Position numbers and translations under genes: made by a program. The notes beneath the pieces were generated by a model that had not been told where the DNA came from, did not search any database, and worked only from the letters and a program-made list of their open reading frames with translations. This document shows, one piece after another, positions 17,926-30,790 of a DNA stretch of 64,000 nucleotides (position 1 is its first letter; every line of letters starts with the position of its first letter). The stretch is from Flaccisagitta enflata (lineage: Eukaryota > Chaetognatha > Sagittoidea > Aphragmophora). The DNA lies in assembly GCA_965153355.1 (NCBI GenBank), contig OZ231126.1, positions 37,758,001 to 37,822,000 of the forward strand, written 5' to 3'.

Positions 17926-18365
17926 ATCCCTATTATGATAGTGTGCAGATTTGTCATGAGTTGTTGGTCTAATCTCCAAATATTTGCGAAGGATCTATAC
18001 GGCCCAAGATGTATGAGTCAGAGTCAGCCACAAAAATCAGTTTACCTTTTTTTTGTCCCACAGCTCCTGGATTTGTTTCCTTTCCGTTTCTTATCTGTGA
18101 CAGTCATTCTTTTGACGTCGGATTTTTTTTTTGTCTCCGCAAAATTTTGTCTCCTTCTTTTCACTAACAAATGCCCTTTTCCCCCTTTTCCATGGATTGT
18201 ATGCAGTGTTACCTTCGTCTTTTTCGACTTTTTTGCTTTCGTTTAATTTGCCCTGTCATCGATTTTTGTGACGTACCTCCTATTTGCTTCAAGAAAAACA
18301 CAGGAATTTTGAAAGGTGTCATATTCACAAATTGTGTGCTTTCTTGTAGTGCTTTGACTGCAACT

Positions 18366-18387
18366 ATTACTCTCTCTCTCTTTCTCT

Positions 18388-18461
<74 letters not shown>
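18366..18461. repeat. (CT)n microsatellite
   Basis: CT run with two CTTTCTCTTT interruptions at its left end. Confidence 0.95.
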
Positions 18462-18466
<5 letters not shown>

Positions 18467-18504
18467 TAGCCCCTAAACATCATTTTGAAAAACATGTCTT
18501 TTGA

Positions 18505-18590
18505 TTGTGTATTACGTGACTCTACAAGCCACTTTGTCTGTCGGTCCGTCCGTTCGTCCATTCGTGGGTCTTTCACACCTGTTTTTTTTC
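18505..18590 (+). mobile_element. Hairpin element 5' fragment
   Basis: GTGACTCTACAAGCCACTTTGTCTG plus GGTCCGTCCGTTCGTCC array and a T-run, equivalent to the hairpin end of subfamily A. The distal end is missing. Confidence 0.55.
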
Positions 18591-18599
18591 TTCTTCTTC

Positions 18600-19900
18600 T
18601 TTTCGCATTTTTAATTCAAGAGAATTGAATTTCGGTAAACAAACAACTAACTGAACGGTTTGACGTTTTCTTTTGTCCCTTTGTCCGTCAGTCTGTGTGT
18701 TGGTTTGTTTGACAATCTGACTCTTTCTGTATGTGCCGACGCACACGACGTTGGTCCAATGACCAATCGTTTGTAAGACCATTTCCAAGTAAGCTCTATT
18801 TCTATCTCCCTTGTACTCAACTTCTTCCCGCTTTTCCTTTTCTCTGTCATTTGTAACTCATTCTTTGTTTCTCTTACGCTTCCGACTTTGTTCCCAAAAA
18901 CATTGAAATTGTTTTCAAATGTTTGGTTTTTGTTTTACTTTTTCCTTATCGTCGCCAAAGTTTTCTATTCGTAGTTCTTCGTTCCTTAAATCCAAAAAAG
19001 AGAAAAAAATATCGCCAGTCATTCTTTTTTTTGGAAAACAAAAGTTATAAGCTTGCTTTTTTCAGACGAAATGCACTGGACTGTTTAGGTCACCGTGCTG
19101 TTTCGTTGGTTGGTCGATCGATAGGTCTAAACAAGCTTTCAAGTAGCCATAGGCCATAATCACAATGCGTCTTCCCGATGGCATATTTTCGACTGTGCGT
19201 CGATGCATTTGCCCATCTGTCCATCTGCACATCGACCTATCGTTTTTCAAAATTACATGATACATTGCATATTTGTGCTTGCACCATATTCCAAAAAAAA
19301 AAAAAAAAAAAAAAAAAAGAACAAAAAGAAAAAAAATCTACTAACCTGAAAATAAGCGTTCACTGCAAATTGCACAGACCTACAACAACCATTTTATTGT
19401 GTTGTTAAAACGCGATCGAATTTGCTTGCTTTATTCTTTGATATTCGATTTTTTATGTTATTATCACAAGAAAAAGGAATTTCCAGGATTCATGATGCCG
19501 CTCTATTCACTATATAAAATCGACGTCAATTTGTACATCGTCGGGACGCAACAGTGAAATAACAAAGATAATGAAATGATTATCTTTTTCTGTTTCCTTT
19601 CTTTGAAACTTTTTTTTTCTCAGGCTGGTTTTCTGTCTGCCAACCAAAAAGAATTGAATCAAGAAAGGGGGGCATCTACTTCCATCAATCAACTTTAGCC
19701 ATCATTCATAATCTTGCGTTTTTGAGTCCAAAGAAAAAAAAAAGGAAACAACAACAACGAAAAATGGATCTAGAAATAACAAGTTCAGGAGAAGAACGTC
19801 GCGTGCATCTTAATTTTTGAAGAACTGAAAAAAAAATTGAAAAAAAATTCATTGTATTAAAAACTCTGTCCAGAGTACACTTACAAAAAAAAAGTGAATA
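18600..19900. other. No gene recognised; poly(A) tract at 19293
   Basis: AT-rich with homopolymer runs, including A26 at 19293-19318. Frames of 60-78 codons are present on both strands but have no support. Confidence 0.4.
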
Positions 19901-19924
19901 TGTATGACTGACTGAGCTATGGAT

Positions 19925-20082
19925 AATGGCCGGACGGACAGATGGACGGACGGAGGGATGGATGTATGGAGCAATGGCTGAATGGATAAATGGATAGACA
20001 GACAGACTGACACACGAATAGATGGATAGATGGTCGGACGGACGGAAGGACCACTAGAGTCGCGTAGCAAGCGACTAAAAAT
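19925..20082 (-). mobile_element. Degenerate hairpin element with GGATGGAT array
   Basis: GAGTCGCGTAGCAAGCGACT hairpin (stem partly mismatched) at ~20057-20076 followed by AAAAATAAC, preceded by GGACGGACGG and a long degenerate GGATGGATAGA array. No distal CAAGGCC end is visible. Confidence 0.55.
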
Positions 20083-20494
20083 AACTTTTTCTCCTCGTAA
20101 AATTCTTGAGCGTTTATCTCAGAACATAAGAAATCAGTCATACGCGGCCTCAAGTCGCTGCCGTTGTTGGAAAATCCTTTTCTTCGCATACACGCGACTC
20201 AGTAAGTCATGATTTTCTATTTGTCGGTTAGGTGCTTTTGAAACTTTAAAAAGATAATATATGACATGTGTTCACACAAAAGTGTTTAATGTCTTTTTAC
20301 CCACACACTAGCGCCCCTTTTCATTTGAGAATACTTCTTTATGTAGCGTTTTCACAATAGATGCTTCTTGAAATTTTAGAAATAACATCTTAATTATATC
20401 CGAGTGGTGCTTAAATCCCTTTTTTTTCCATCTAAACACTGGAATACACCGACATTTTTTTCCCAATATTTAAGATCATTTGATTCATCATCTT

Positions 20495-20750
20495 TCAACA
20501 AAAGATTGTTCTGGGGAGCAAAAAGAGGAGCGGGGGGGGGGGGTCTTTATTGAGAGGGGGACGATAAATGGAGACAAAATCGCCATCCCCATCGCGATCC
20601 TTGTCAAAGATTTTACATGTATGGCCTTGGCCAATGTTTTCCCACTTCCTTTTTTCACCCTCTGGCATAAATCGTTTTCTTCTTTTTTTAAACTCGTCAA
20701 CGTCGAAGTTCCGCATTTCCGCGCATTCACCAAAAACAAATTGGATTTAC
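20495..20750 (-). CDS. Possible small protein or exon with a DxDxDG loop
   Basis: An ATG in fair context (GAAATGC) at 20716 opens a 73-codon frame reading MRNFDVDEFKKRRKRFMPEG then IGQGHTCKIFDKDRDGDGDF. The DKDRDGDGDFVS segment looks like an EF-hand-type calcium loop but lacks the hydrophobic position 8 and the final glutamate. The open frame extends ~12 codons upstream of the ATG. The C-terminal part runs into a G-homopolymer (20531-20542) that would make the frame unstable. Weak. Confidence 0.2.
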
Positions 20751-21472
20751 TTTCGCCGGTCGCGTTTCCTTCAACGAAAGAGACAGAGAGAGAGAAAGAC
20801 TGCGTGTGCGTTCAAAGATAGTTTTTTTTTTTTAATCGACGATGTTCATAAAGAACGACGATATCAATAACATCAAAAACAAACAATACAATCATCAAAA
20901 TCAACAGCAGTTGAACGATTTTTAAAATAAACATCAACGACTAGAATTTCAACTATTTTAACAAAATCACCAACCAAATAAACTGCCATCGGCTCAACAG
21001 TTGAAGGAAGCGGCAAGTCGCATGCAGCATGCAGGATGCAGCAGCTTTAGTCGTTCACACTTTCGGGTATGTTATTTTTCGCTATCTCTCTTAATGTACA
21101 TTTTCCGTTGTTGAAATCATCTTTTCGAAATCCGCGCCTTGTTGCCTGTGGCATCCTCTTCAACAAAGTTTTCTGGCTTTCTAGCTCAGTCGTTCTTTCT
21201 ACTTTTGCCCATCTGTCAGTTCGTCACGTTAAAGAAAAATGCCAAAAAATTGAGTTTGAAAACTGGGCTTTTTCTCTTTTTCCAGACTGAATATAGGCCA
21301 AAATTGGTTCCGTCTTGACTCGACTGACGTTAGGCAAAAACGAGTCCCAACTGCCACGAAAAAAGGAAATATGGGAGAATCTGTGTTTGTGATAAGGGGG
21401 AGGGGGGAAGGGCGGGGCTGGGGGTGCAGGGGGGGAGGCGGAATGGGAAGAGACGCCGAAGGGAAGGAGATT

Positions 21473-21474
<2 letters not shown>

Positions 21475-21557
<83 letters not shown>
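21475..21557. repeat. (GA)n microsatellite
   Basis: Pure GA run preceded by a G-rich, C-poor stretch (21395-21470). Confidence 0.95.
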
Positions 21558-21559
<2 letters not shown>

Positions 21560-21650
21560 TTAGCGCGCGCCGAGATAATGTAATACAAATGCACCGCCAA
21601 ATTTCATTAGCTGCATGTCCATCTGTTGATTAAGTCTGTCTGTTATGTAT

Positions 21651-21893
21651 TTTCAGTCGCTTGCTAAGCGACTTTATAGGAGAGTGTGTCCGTAGGTCCG
21701 CCCGTAGGAAGGCCCGTTTAGCGAAATTTTAGATGACGCAAAATTGGTTTAAATAGTGATTTCTGAGCATCACTGTCCCAGCCCCGCCACTTTACAGCTC
21801 CCACCCACCCACATACTGTCCCTAACCACTTGAATGACTGTCCCTGCCCACCTGCAAGCGACGTTGTATAAGCCATGTATCCGGCCTTGTTTA
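21651..21893 (+). mobile_element. Hairpin element, subfamily A variant with compensated arms
   Basis: Hairpin GTCGCTTGCTAAGCGAC (21656-21672) and distal arm GCAAGCGAC (21854-21862). Compared with the usual GTCGCGTGC/GCACGCGAC, the same G-to-T change appears in both hairpin arms (as complements) and in the distal arm. End: CATGTATCCGGCCTTGTTT. Confidence 0.8.
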
Positions 21894-22379
21894 ATTGTGA
21901 TATTACTATGTTACGGATCCTTGCTTCCTTCTTTGATCCACTTCCGCTTTTACTACCCAATACTATGCCAACAACATGCGTAACCCGGTCATGTGCCAAA
22001 GGCCAATTGCTAGATTCATAGGCACACGTTGGACCAACGGGTACGGTCTAGTAGGCCTAAGATACTTTGTACTAGGGTTTTATTGTCCTAGGGTTTAACT
22101 GTCCTAAGGTCTATTAGACCTAGAGTCTATAAGTACTAGGGTTTACTAGTCCTAACTGACAGGGCCGACTAGTCCTAAAGGAAATGAATGAGGAGGGTCT
22201 GATAGACCTAACAGAAGGGTTTTTGAGTACTAAGGTGTGGTAGTTCTAAGGTTGACTAGGCCTAAGGGAGCAGGTCTACTAGTCCTAACTGATAGTTGAT
22301 TTATGCCTAAAAAAGGTTTTAGGACTAGGAAACCATGTCATAACATTAGGACTAATAGACCCTGGCTTAGGGTTTGTTA

Positions 22380-23220
22380 GTCCTAAGCAAGAAGGGGCAA
22401 ATCAAGAATTTAGGTCCAGTAAACCCTGTAACAGGGTTTACTAGTCCTAATATGGAGATTTTGTACTTGAAGGTCGATCTCCTCATTAGGACTAATAGAC
22501 CCTGGCTTAAGGTTTTTTTTTCCTAAGCAAGAAGGGGCAAATCAAGGACTTAGGTCTAATAAACCCTGTGACAGGGTTTACTAGTCCTAATATGGAGACT
22601 ATGTACTTGAAGGTTAATCTCCTCATTTGGACTTACAGACACTGGCTTAGGGATTGTTAGTCCCAAGCAAGAAGGGGCAAATCAAGGACTTAGGTCTAAT
22701 AAACCCTGTGACAGGGTTTACTAGTCCTAATATGGAGATTATGTACTTGAAGGTTGATCTCCTTATTAGGACTAACTGACCCTGGCTTAGGGTTTGTTAG
22801 TCCTAAGCAAGAAGGGGAAAATCAAGTATTTAGGTCTAGTAAACCCTGTCACAGGGTTTACTAGTCCTAATATGGAGATTTTGTACTTGAAGGTTGATCT
22901 CCTTATTAGGACTAATAGACCCTGGCTTAGGGTTTGTTAAACCTAAGCAGGAAGGGGCAAATCAAGAATTTAGGTCTAGTAAACCCTGTCACAGGGTTTA
23001 CTACTCCTAATATGGATATTTTGTACTTATGGGTTGTTCTCCTCATTAGGACTAACAGACCCTGGCTACGGGTCCACTAGTCCTAAGCAAGAAGGGGCAA
23101 ATCAAGTAGTTAGGACTAGCAAACCCTGTTAGAGGGTTTATTAGTCCTAATAAACAAATTCTGTATATGTAAGTTGATCTCCTTATTAGGACTTATAGAC
23201 CCTGGCTAAGGGTCTATTAG
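22380..23220. repeat. 140-bp tandem array encoding paired hairpins
   Basis: The marker GAAGGGGCAAATCAAG recurs at 22391, 22531, 22671, 22811, 22951 and 23091, exactly 140 bp apart, and a seventh unit resumes after the insertion at ~24157. Each unit has two near-perfect palindromes: one around CCCTGTNACAGGG with ~20-bp arms, one around CCCTGGCTTAGGG with ~18-bp arms. Confidence 0.92.
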
Positions 23221-23222
23221 AC

Positions 23223-24143
<921 letters not shown>

Positions 24144-24604
24144 ATTAGACCTTAGCAAAAAAGGGCAAATCAAGTATCTAGGACTAGCAAACCCTGTTGC
24201 AGGGTTTACTTGTCCTAAAACCATGAAGTCACTTTGCTTCTTAGGACTAGTAAACCCTTGGTGGTACTGAGGGGAAGGTCTACTAGTCCTACTGATATTC
24301 AACCAGATCAGTGTCAGTCATGATAAAGATTGTCTTTAGGACTATAAAACCCCTCCCTTAGGACTAGAAGACCCAAAAATTTTTTTAGGACTAATGGACC
24401 TTAGAACTAATAGACCCAACATCCAAGTTGCTTATAGAATTAATAGACCTCTTAACTTAGGACTATCTAACCCTTTTAGGCCAATTGCTTTAGGACTAAC
24501 AAACTTAAGGTCTGAAAAGCCTTAGGACTATTTAGTCTTAGGACTAGTAGACCCAAGGACTAACGGGTCTTAGTACAAAGTATCTTAGGACTAATAGGAG
24601 GTTC

Positions 24605-25560
24605 CCGGACCAACCAACTGATGCAATCTCTTTAAGATATCCTTCGTCGCATATGAAAAGAAGCAAAGAAGCAAAGAATTCAGAAAACACGCCTTTGACG
24701 ATAGCTTTTCAACAAATAGTATACATGAAAAAAAAAGAAACAGAGAAGAAAAAAGGAAGAAAGAAGAAAGAATAAAGAAGAAATAGGAAGTATTTCCACC
24801 TGGGAAAATGTTATTTAGGTTCTGTCAAAGTCAACAAGATTTCTCGACTGACGCACGAAGAGATTTATTCCCTTTTCTTTTCTTTTTTCCTCATATTTTC
24901 TCCTGAATTTACCGGATGATGAGGAAGGGGAAGATGGAGGAAGTGGAGGAGAAAGAGGAAGGGCGGGGGATAGAGGGGGGGGGGGTAGTTTAGGGAGGAT
25001 GAAAAGGGGAAAGGAAGGCGGTAGATGGAGTAGGAGGAGGAGGGGAACGAAGAGAGGATAGACAAGGAATGGGTGGAAAGAAAGCTGCATGTTCATATCT
25101 ACCGCGGTCGAACATCGAGAGGGGTGTAAGTACTTAACAAGGATGAGGGTCTTTATCTTTAAAAAATCTTTACATGCTTCATTTTGTGACCCACGCTGGT
25201 ACTGTTTTCGAATTCGGTGATGTCTTTTGTTTTACCAACTTTCTAACTGGTTTTTCATTTAGGGTTAGGGGTAGGGTTAGGGTTCAGGTTGGGGTTGGGG
25301 GTGGTTTTAGGGTTTGGGTTAAGGTCAGGGCTAAGTGAGAGCCGGGTTGAATACATTTTAACCCGAATCTACTTGAATTAAATCAAGCTTCGCCCAAACG
25401 GGAAAACTCGATAAAAACAAAAGATCAGTATCGTCTTCGAAATTTCTTCCCTGACGCTTTGCCTTTATTAATTATTGCATTTACCTGTTAAGGTTAACAT
25501 TTCGTATGCATACATGTATAGATACATGATTATGCACATCAAATCAAATGAAATGTATTC
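24605..25560. other. No gene; telomere-like motifs at 25258-25330
   Basis: 24605-24660 resembles a decayed hairpin-element end (GGACCAACCAACTG...TTCGTCGCATATGAAAAG). A purine-rich GGA/GAGG tract covers 24900-25060. At 25258-25330, TTAGGGTTAGGGGTAGGG-type sequence with TTAGGG, GGGGTTGGG and TTTAGGG variants forms a short interstitial telomere-like stretch. Confidence 0.5.
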
Positions 25561-25566
25561 TAGATA

Positions 25567-26000
25567 CACGCCGTATTTTTTATAAGAACACAGTTTTTTG
25601 AAGTGAGGCTCAGCGTTCTTATTTTTTGCCAATTTTCAGCCTCAAATGTTCTTAACCTGTTCTTATTTATGTAGCATGGAAGTTCTTTATCAGAGTTGCT
25701 AATTAGTCATATTCAATGAAATGAATATATTTTATTCTCAGTGTTTACAATTTTTGTTTATGTTAAGTCATGAAATTTAAAAAAATATAAATGATAAAAG
25801 TAATTAGTTGAATTGTTTAGGTTAGAGGATTCTGTACAACGTTTTTTCATTGTTTCCTCAAAAAATCATATAAAAGCGTACTGTAGAATTTATTTGTGCA
25901 AAAATCTGAGCCTAGGCACGTTCTTAGGATGTTCTTATTTTTTCACCATATCTGAGGCTGATGTTCTTATAAACAGTGTTCTTAGACAAAATACAGCGTG
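25567..26000. mobile_element. TA-flanked MITE (CACGCYGTATTTT ends)
   Basis: Left end CACGCCGTATTTTTTATAAG, right end the complement of CACGCTGTATTTTGTCTAAG. TA at 25565-25566 and 26001-26002. GTTCTTAT motifs are repeated in opposite orientations in the two halves, extending the inverted arms to ~100 bp. 434 bp, no coding remnant. Confidence 0.82.
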
Positions 26001-26009
26001 TATTTGTCT

Positions 26010-27030
26010 TCATTGTTGCCAGTCCGTTTTAATTTTAGCATATTTTAATAAGCTGTACTTGTATGACAGAATGATGACCGGGTTGTCAATGTGCCTCTAG
26101 AAAGCTTGGAAGCCCATGATCCGGGATCGAAGAGGTATGATTTGTAAACGCTCATCATAGAAATTGGCAGTTTATGGGCTGGTCTAGAAAACTGTTCTAA
26201 AAGATGGTTTAGTTACAGAATTTTTTTTTTATTTAAAAGAAAGAAAGGAAAGGGGACTAGGTACAACAGGAGTGGAGGAGAAGGAAGAAGGTTGGGTAGA
26301 GAAATAGTAGGAGGGATTTTTGTCGTCGTCTTAGGCGCATAAAGAATATTAGAAAACTGGTTTTCCAAGAAATAATTTTCTCGAGCGTTGATTTTAATGA
26401 CGGCCTCTCGTGCGTAATGAACATTCTTTTTTGGCATTCTTTGGTGCATCGAAAACATGATATTAGGTACACGACTTTTTCCTCATCAAATCTTAAAAGA
26501 CTGCCAATTGCGCTTCACTCATTATACTGTGCTTTCATTCTCAGGCTTCTTTGAAAAAAAAAGGCTTTTTCCTCTCTTTTCTTCCGTCCTCTTCTTAATA
26601 CTTTATCGTCTTTGGCGGAGATAAGGTGGTCTTAAATTTTCCTTCTTGCACACAGGAGAAAAAAAGAGAGAGACAAAAAAAAGAGAACCACGATTCGAAT
26701 TAAAGATTCATTGACTTCCTCGTCTACCTCGTTCGGAGTTCGATTCTGGGAGGAAGATAGCAAGATAGACCAAATCCGGTCACAGAGACAGAGAGAGACA
26801 GAGAGAGACAGAGAGAGAGACAGAGATAGAGAGAGAGAGGGGGAGTGTGTGTGTGAGAGACAGACAGACAGAGACAGAGCAAAAAGAAGGAAAGAGACAG
26901 AAAGATAAAAGGTGGTACAGTGAAATATATTGATGTGAAGAAAGACTATGAATACCTGGTGGAATTATTATGGGGGACAAAAGGGGTAGGGAGGACTAGG
27001 TATAGTAATTGGATGAAATAGGCTGAGGAC
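26010..27030. other. No gene recognised
   Basis: Contains a GAGACAGA-type array (26787-26900). A minus-strand frame at 26458-26300 reads KKNVHYAREAVIKINARENY and has a protein-like look but no splice signals or family match. Confidence 0.35.
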
Positions 27031-27039
27031 AACAACATA

Positions 27040-27610
27040 AGTCGGGGTGGAAACGAAGACAAAATTTGATTTTCAGTCACAATAGATTGTTATATATAGC
27101 TATACTAGTAGGTAATAAATTTTGAAATAAGTAACTTTAACTCCTGATTTCTTCAAGCATATAAAAAAATGATTACAATATAAAAAGTTTCTATTTCATG
27201 TTCATAAAGATCAAAGATTCTCCCAAAAACAAGAGGAAAAATTCAGAAAGTTGTTGGGTAAAATTATAATTCTGCTTCTAAATGTAAAATTTTGCATTTC
27301 TAAACACATGGCCCTCATCTTATGAGCCTTTAGAAAGACGCCATGTTTTGGAAAATTTCAATTTTTGAATCTTTATGCAAAGTTATAATTTTACCCAAGA
27401 CATGTCAGATTGTAAAATAAGATTTTTTTTGACGTTTATCCTTACATTTGACAGTTACTTTGGACACAAAAATGGTTTTTAATGCAAAACTAGTCTAAAT
27501 ACAGAGTTGTTATTATTTTTCATTGATGTAATATTTAGATTAACAATGTCTATGATATTGCTAAAAAATGTGTTGACTGATCAAATTTTGTCTTCGATTG
27601 CACCCCAACA
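27040..27610. mobile_element. TA-flanked MITE
   Basis: TIRs AGTCGGGGTGGAAACGAAGA and, inverted at the right end, TGTTGGGGTGCAATCGAAGA; ~40 bp with few mismatches through GACAAAATTTGAT. TA at 27038-27039 and 27611-27612. Interior AT-rich; GTAAAATTATAA near 27258 recurs inverted near 27390, so a second inner fold exists. Confidence 0.8.
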
Positions 27611-28014
27611 TAACTATTGAGGAAATGCTGTCAGCATAGATTCGGCCAAAGTCATGTCGGGAAAGACATATTGAGATAAAAGCGGTCGGGTGAGAGATAT
27701 CGAGAGGGAAAGACACGACGGGGTTTCCTATAACAGGAGAATGAAAGCATTCATGAAAAATAGAAATGGCGACGGTGTTTGAGCTGAGCATTGAGCTTTC
27801 GACGACAACTCCATCTATGACAGACGAGAGATAAAAGATAGATAGAGAGATGGAGAAAAAAAAAGACATGTGACTCGAATCAGATCTTTTCAGTTCAGGT
27901 TGTAAACAAAAAAAAAAAAAAAAAAAAAAAGAAAAAGATATGCACATCAATGTACTGCCATGTTCATGGCTTTGAAGATGAGCGAGAAAGTTAAAGTATA
28001 TTTAACAATGGGTT

Positions 28015-28128
28015 GAATGAATGAATGAATGAATGAATGAATGAATGAATGAATGAATGGATGAATGAATGAATAAAAGAATAGATGAGGGAATGAATGA
28101 ATGAACGAATGAATGAATGAATGAACGA
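28015..28128. repeat. (GAAT)n microsatellite
   Basis: GAATGAAT runs at 28013-28072 and 28090-28128 with a short interruption. Confidence 0.95.
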
Positions 28129-28229
28129 AAAATAATATACAGACAGATCATAAAATCAGAACAGAGTAGATTTCATTTTCAGTGGCCATGTTCAATAACT
28201 CCAATTTTTGAGACGTGAATTGCTAATAA

Positions 28230-28372
28230 GATTTGAGTTCTGTCAAAGAGAGAAAGACAAGGATAGACAAACAGACGTACATAATGAGGGAAAGAGAGCG
28301 AAAGGAGATCAGCAACGTTGCTGTTAGCCTGTTTCTTGACGTTCTCATCAAATTGCGAGATTGAACGCGGAT
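28230..28372 (-). CDS. Possible coding exon, unidentified
   Basis: After a T-rich tract with AG (TTTTTTTTTAATTTTGGAG) a minus-strand frame reads SIDPRSISQFDENVKKQANS then NVADLLSLSFPHY and meets TAT|GTACGT. Mixed polar composition and no low complexity make it protein-like, but no domain is recognised. Confidence 0.2.
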
Positions 28373-28439
28373 CTATTGACTCCAAAATTAAAAAAAAACT
28401 AACATGCATTTGCAAAAGGAACGACAGCCAATTCTTTTA

Positions 28440-29986
28440 CTCACCATTAACTAATTGAAAGTATTGACTTTATCAAAATATTCTGTTTTTATATATAAAA
28501 ATTTGATAATAATTGTTGTGCCCCCTGATGCATATCAAATGATTCAAAAATAATAATTTTTTTAATATCATTTTAACCCTATAGATTTTTTCCTATCTAG
28601 TATTCAACCTAGGATTCTGGTCTTTTAATCAAAATGTATTCACCGGAAAATAAGCTAGAAGATGTTACATATTGTGAACGATGATTGTGGGTTTTCAAAC
28701 GGACGGACGGATGAACCACGGGGGAATCGCGTGACTCTTACTATCATATGCATAGTATCTCACCTAACGAAATAGCGATTAACAACAATCTTCCCCCATA
28801 CAGTCATAAAGGATATCATAATGCGCCGTGTTTTATGGTTTGAAAATGAACGGTACCGTAGAGCGAACTTTCCATTCAGTATGACTCACGTGTGTCTCAC
28901 GGTTGTCAACTCTTACCACGTACGGAGTAAGGACGTAATAATCCAGTTTAGTTGAAACCTTTTTTATGAGTGCGAATAGAATGACGAAATCTACCACCCG
29001 TTGAGAACGTATTGTTGTAACCCTTCTTTATGTAAGTCAGGGCTAGAAACGGGAAGAACTGACTAACTTAAATGTCAGAATCTGATTTTGTCATTGATGA
29101 TAGAACAGAGAGAAGCAGCTCACCAGAAACAGGAAGACCTTACAAACTTGAACGTCAATATCTTTTTTCGTCCTTGGCGGAAGAAACAACTCACCATTGA
29201 CATTGTGCCATTGTACTACGATAAAACGTACAAGCGCTATTTCCTTAGGAGATAAAGATAACGGTACGCTTAAAGCAGTTTATGCAAAATTGCAGATAGT
29301 ATAACTGGCCATGTTGTGACAATTGTTATACCATCTTCAACCTATGCGTTGTACATTTGTTGTTGGTATTATTCATGTACACACAACTTTCTTACAATAC
29401 ATACCTACCTTAGAGGCAAGAACAAGTTGTTGTCGGTGTATCGAGGGACCTAAAATAACTCGGCAATCACTCGATGTATATGCGCGCGGTAAATGTACAT
29501 GCATAAGAGACAATGCCCAAAGGACGATAGCGACGATGGAAAGAAGACTCACAACTACTACGAGTACAGCGACCATGATGATAGCAGCTAAAACACCGAC
29601 AACGACAACGGAAACGACAATGACAACAACGACAGCGACAATGACAACGGCAACCACAGCTACCACACAACCTCAATGGCTGAGACAGAGAAAGACAAAA
29701 ACATCGCGAGTCGACAGTCATAAAAACAGAGTTAACAGACAGTTTGCAGTCGCACAAATAAGAAAAACATGGAAGTTTCCCCTTTCATTTTTCAAACGGC
29801 GGCGGAGGCGGTGAAAGGAGGAGGAGAAGGAGGAGGAGGAGGAGGAGGCGGTGGTGGAGAAGAGGAAAGAGAGTCGAAACGCGAAACGAGAAAACGAGAA
29901 GGGAAGAGAAGGAAACAACAATAATAGGAACAAACAATAACAAGGAGGAATCGAGCGCCCGCAGGCAAAAACCGGCGCCAAACCCG

Positions 29987-30024
<38 letters not shown>

Positions 30025-30430
30025 AGCACCGGAGATATATACCACCGCCGACGACGACGTACAAGAATTGTTGACGACCGCTATACGATTTAGGGGGGGG
30101 GGGGAGGGGATCATTAGAAGGGATGTTGAAGCGGTTGGGTGTGTGGGATAACTACATAGTAGTTACTACAAGTATTTGATTGAGAGACACAATTCATGAA
30201 AATGGAAGCGAAAGGGTTGAAAGCGGGATCAAAATCGGCCACTTACACATCCCTCTTCATGAGGAAGACATTGGACTAATTTAGGAAAGAAGGGGTCGAT
30301 AAGTGGGGGAGGAGGGAAGAGCCGGACAGAGAGGAGAAGAGAAAAAGAAGGGAGCCAGAAGAGAGGGAAATGGACAAGCATACATTAGGAAATGGACAGT
30401 GGTGAAAAATCGGAGCGTTATCAATAAAAA
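28440..30430. other. No gene; degenerate tandem and simple repeats
   Basis: 29000-29215 holds diverged ~80-bp tandem copies (GGAAGAACTGACTAACTTAA-like, GGAAGACCTTACAAACTTGA-like). 29525-29680 is a degenerate (ACAACG)n tract whose long frame is a threonine-rich artefact. 29815-29855 is (GGA)n and 29989-30020 poly(A). Confidence 0.5.
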
Positions 30431-30624
30431 CAAGGCCGGATCCACGGCTACCAAAGTCGCGTGCGGGTGGGCAGGGGCTATATTTGAGGTCACCTGACCA
30501 CTTGGGCAGGAGCAGTGAGGTCCAAAAATAAAAATCATAAAAAAAGTAAAGTATGACCGACCAACCAACCAACCAACCAACGGACAAAGCGGGGTGTAGA
30601 GTTGCCTGCACGCGACTAAAAAGC
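30431..30624 (-). mobile_element. Hairpin element, subfamily A copy
   Basis: End CAAGGCCGGATCCACGGCTA, distal arm GTCGCGTGC, GGGTGGGCAGGGGC, TTTGAGGTCACCTGACCACT, core, GACCGACCAACCAACC array, partly decayed hairpin GTTGCCTGCACGCGAC, TAAAAA. Flanked by AAAAA on both sides. Confidence 0.85.
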
Positions 30625-30790
30625 AATGATTTTTTTACGTTAGCGTTGATTTACAGTAATCAAACAGTCTCTGGCGGCTGGAATCCTGCCCTGCTGATAG
30701 ACAGACAGATCATTTGTACCAAATTACATTTTGAAGCTAGGGAGATTTGTTCGCAAAGCTGTATTGAAATGTGTGCGGGGTTTCTGATTA

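Noticed and set aside
22380-23220. CRISPR-like repeat/spacer array
   Set aside because: The 140-bp period is filled entirely by repeat sequence with no unique spacers, and the context is eukaryotic.
26100-26130. tRNA-like T-arm (GATCCGGGATCGAA)
   Set aside because: The putative T-stem does not pair and no D-arm, anticodon arm or acceptor stem can be placed.
27561-27950. 129-codon minus-strand ORF
   Set aside because: One end lies in a MITE and the other starts in a poly(T) tract; the middle is protein-like but without family match or splice support, so not called.
29323-29814. 163-codon Thr-rich ORF
   Set aside because: The central part is an (ACAACG)n degenerate repeat, and the lead-in has no recognisable domain or signal peptide.
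30431-30624. SINE with Pol III promoter as the identity of the hairpin elements
   Set aside because: I see no convincing A/B box, no tRNA-like head and no regular target duplication or A-tail; the hairpin-plus-subterminal-arm layout fits better with rolling-circle-type elements.
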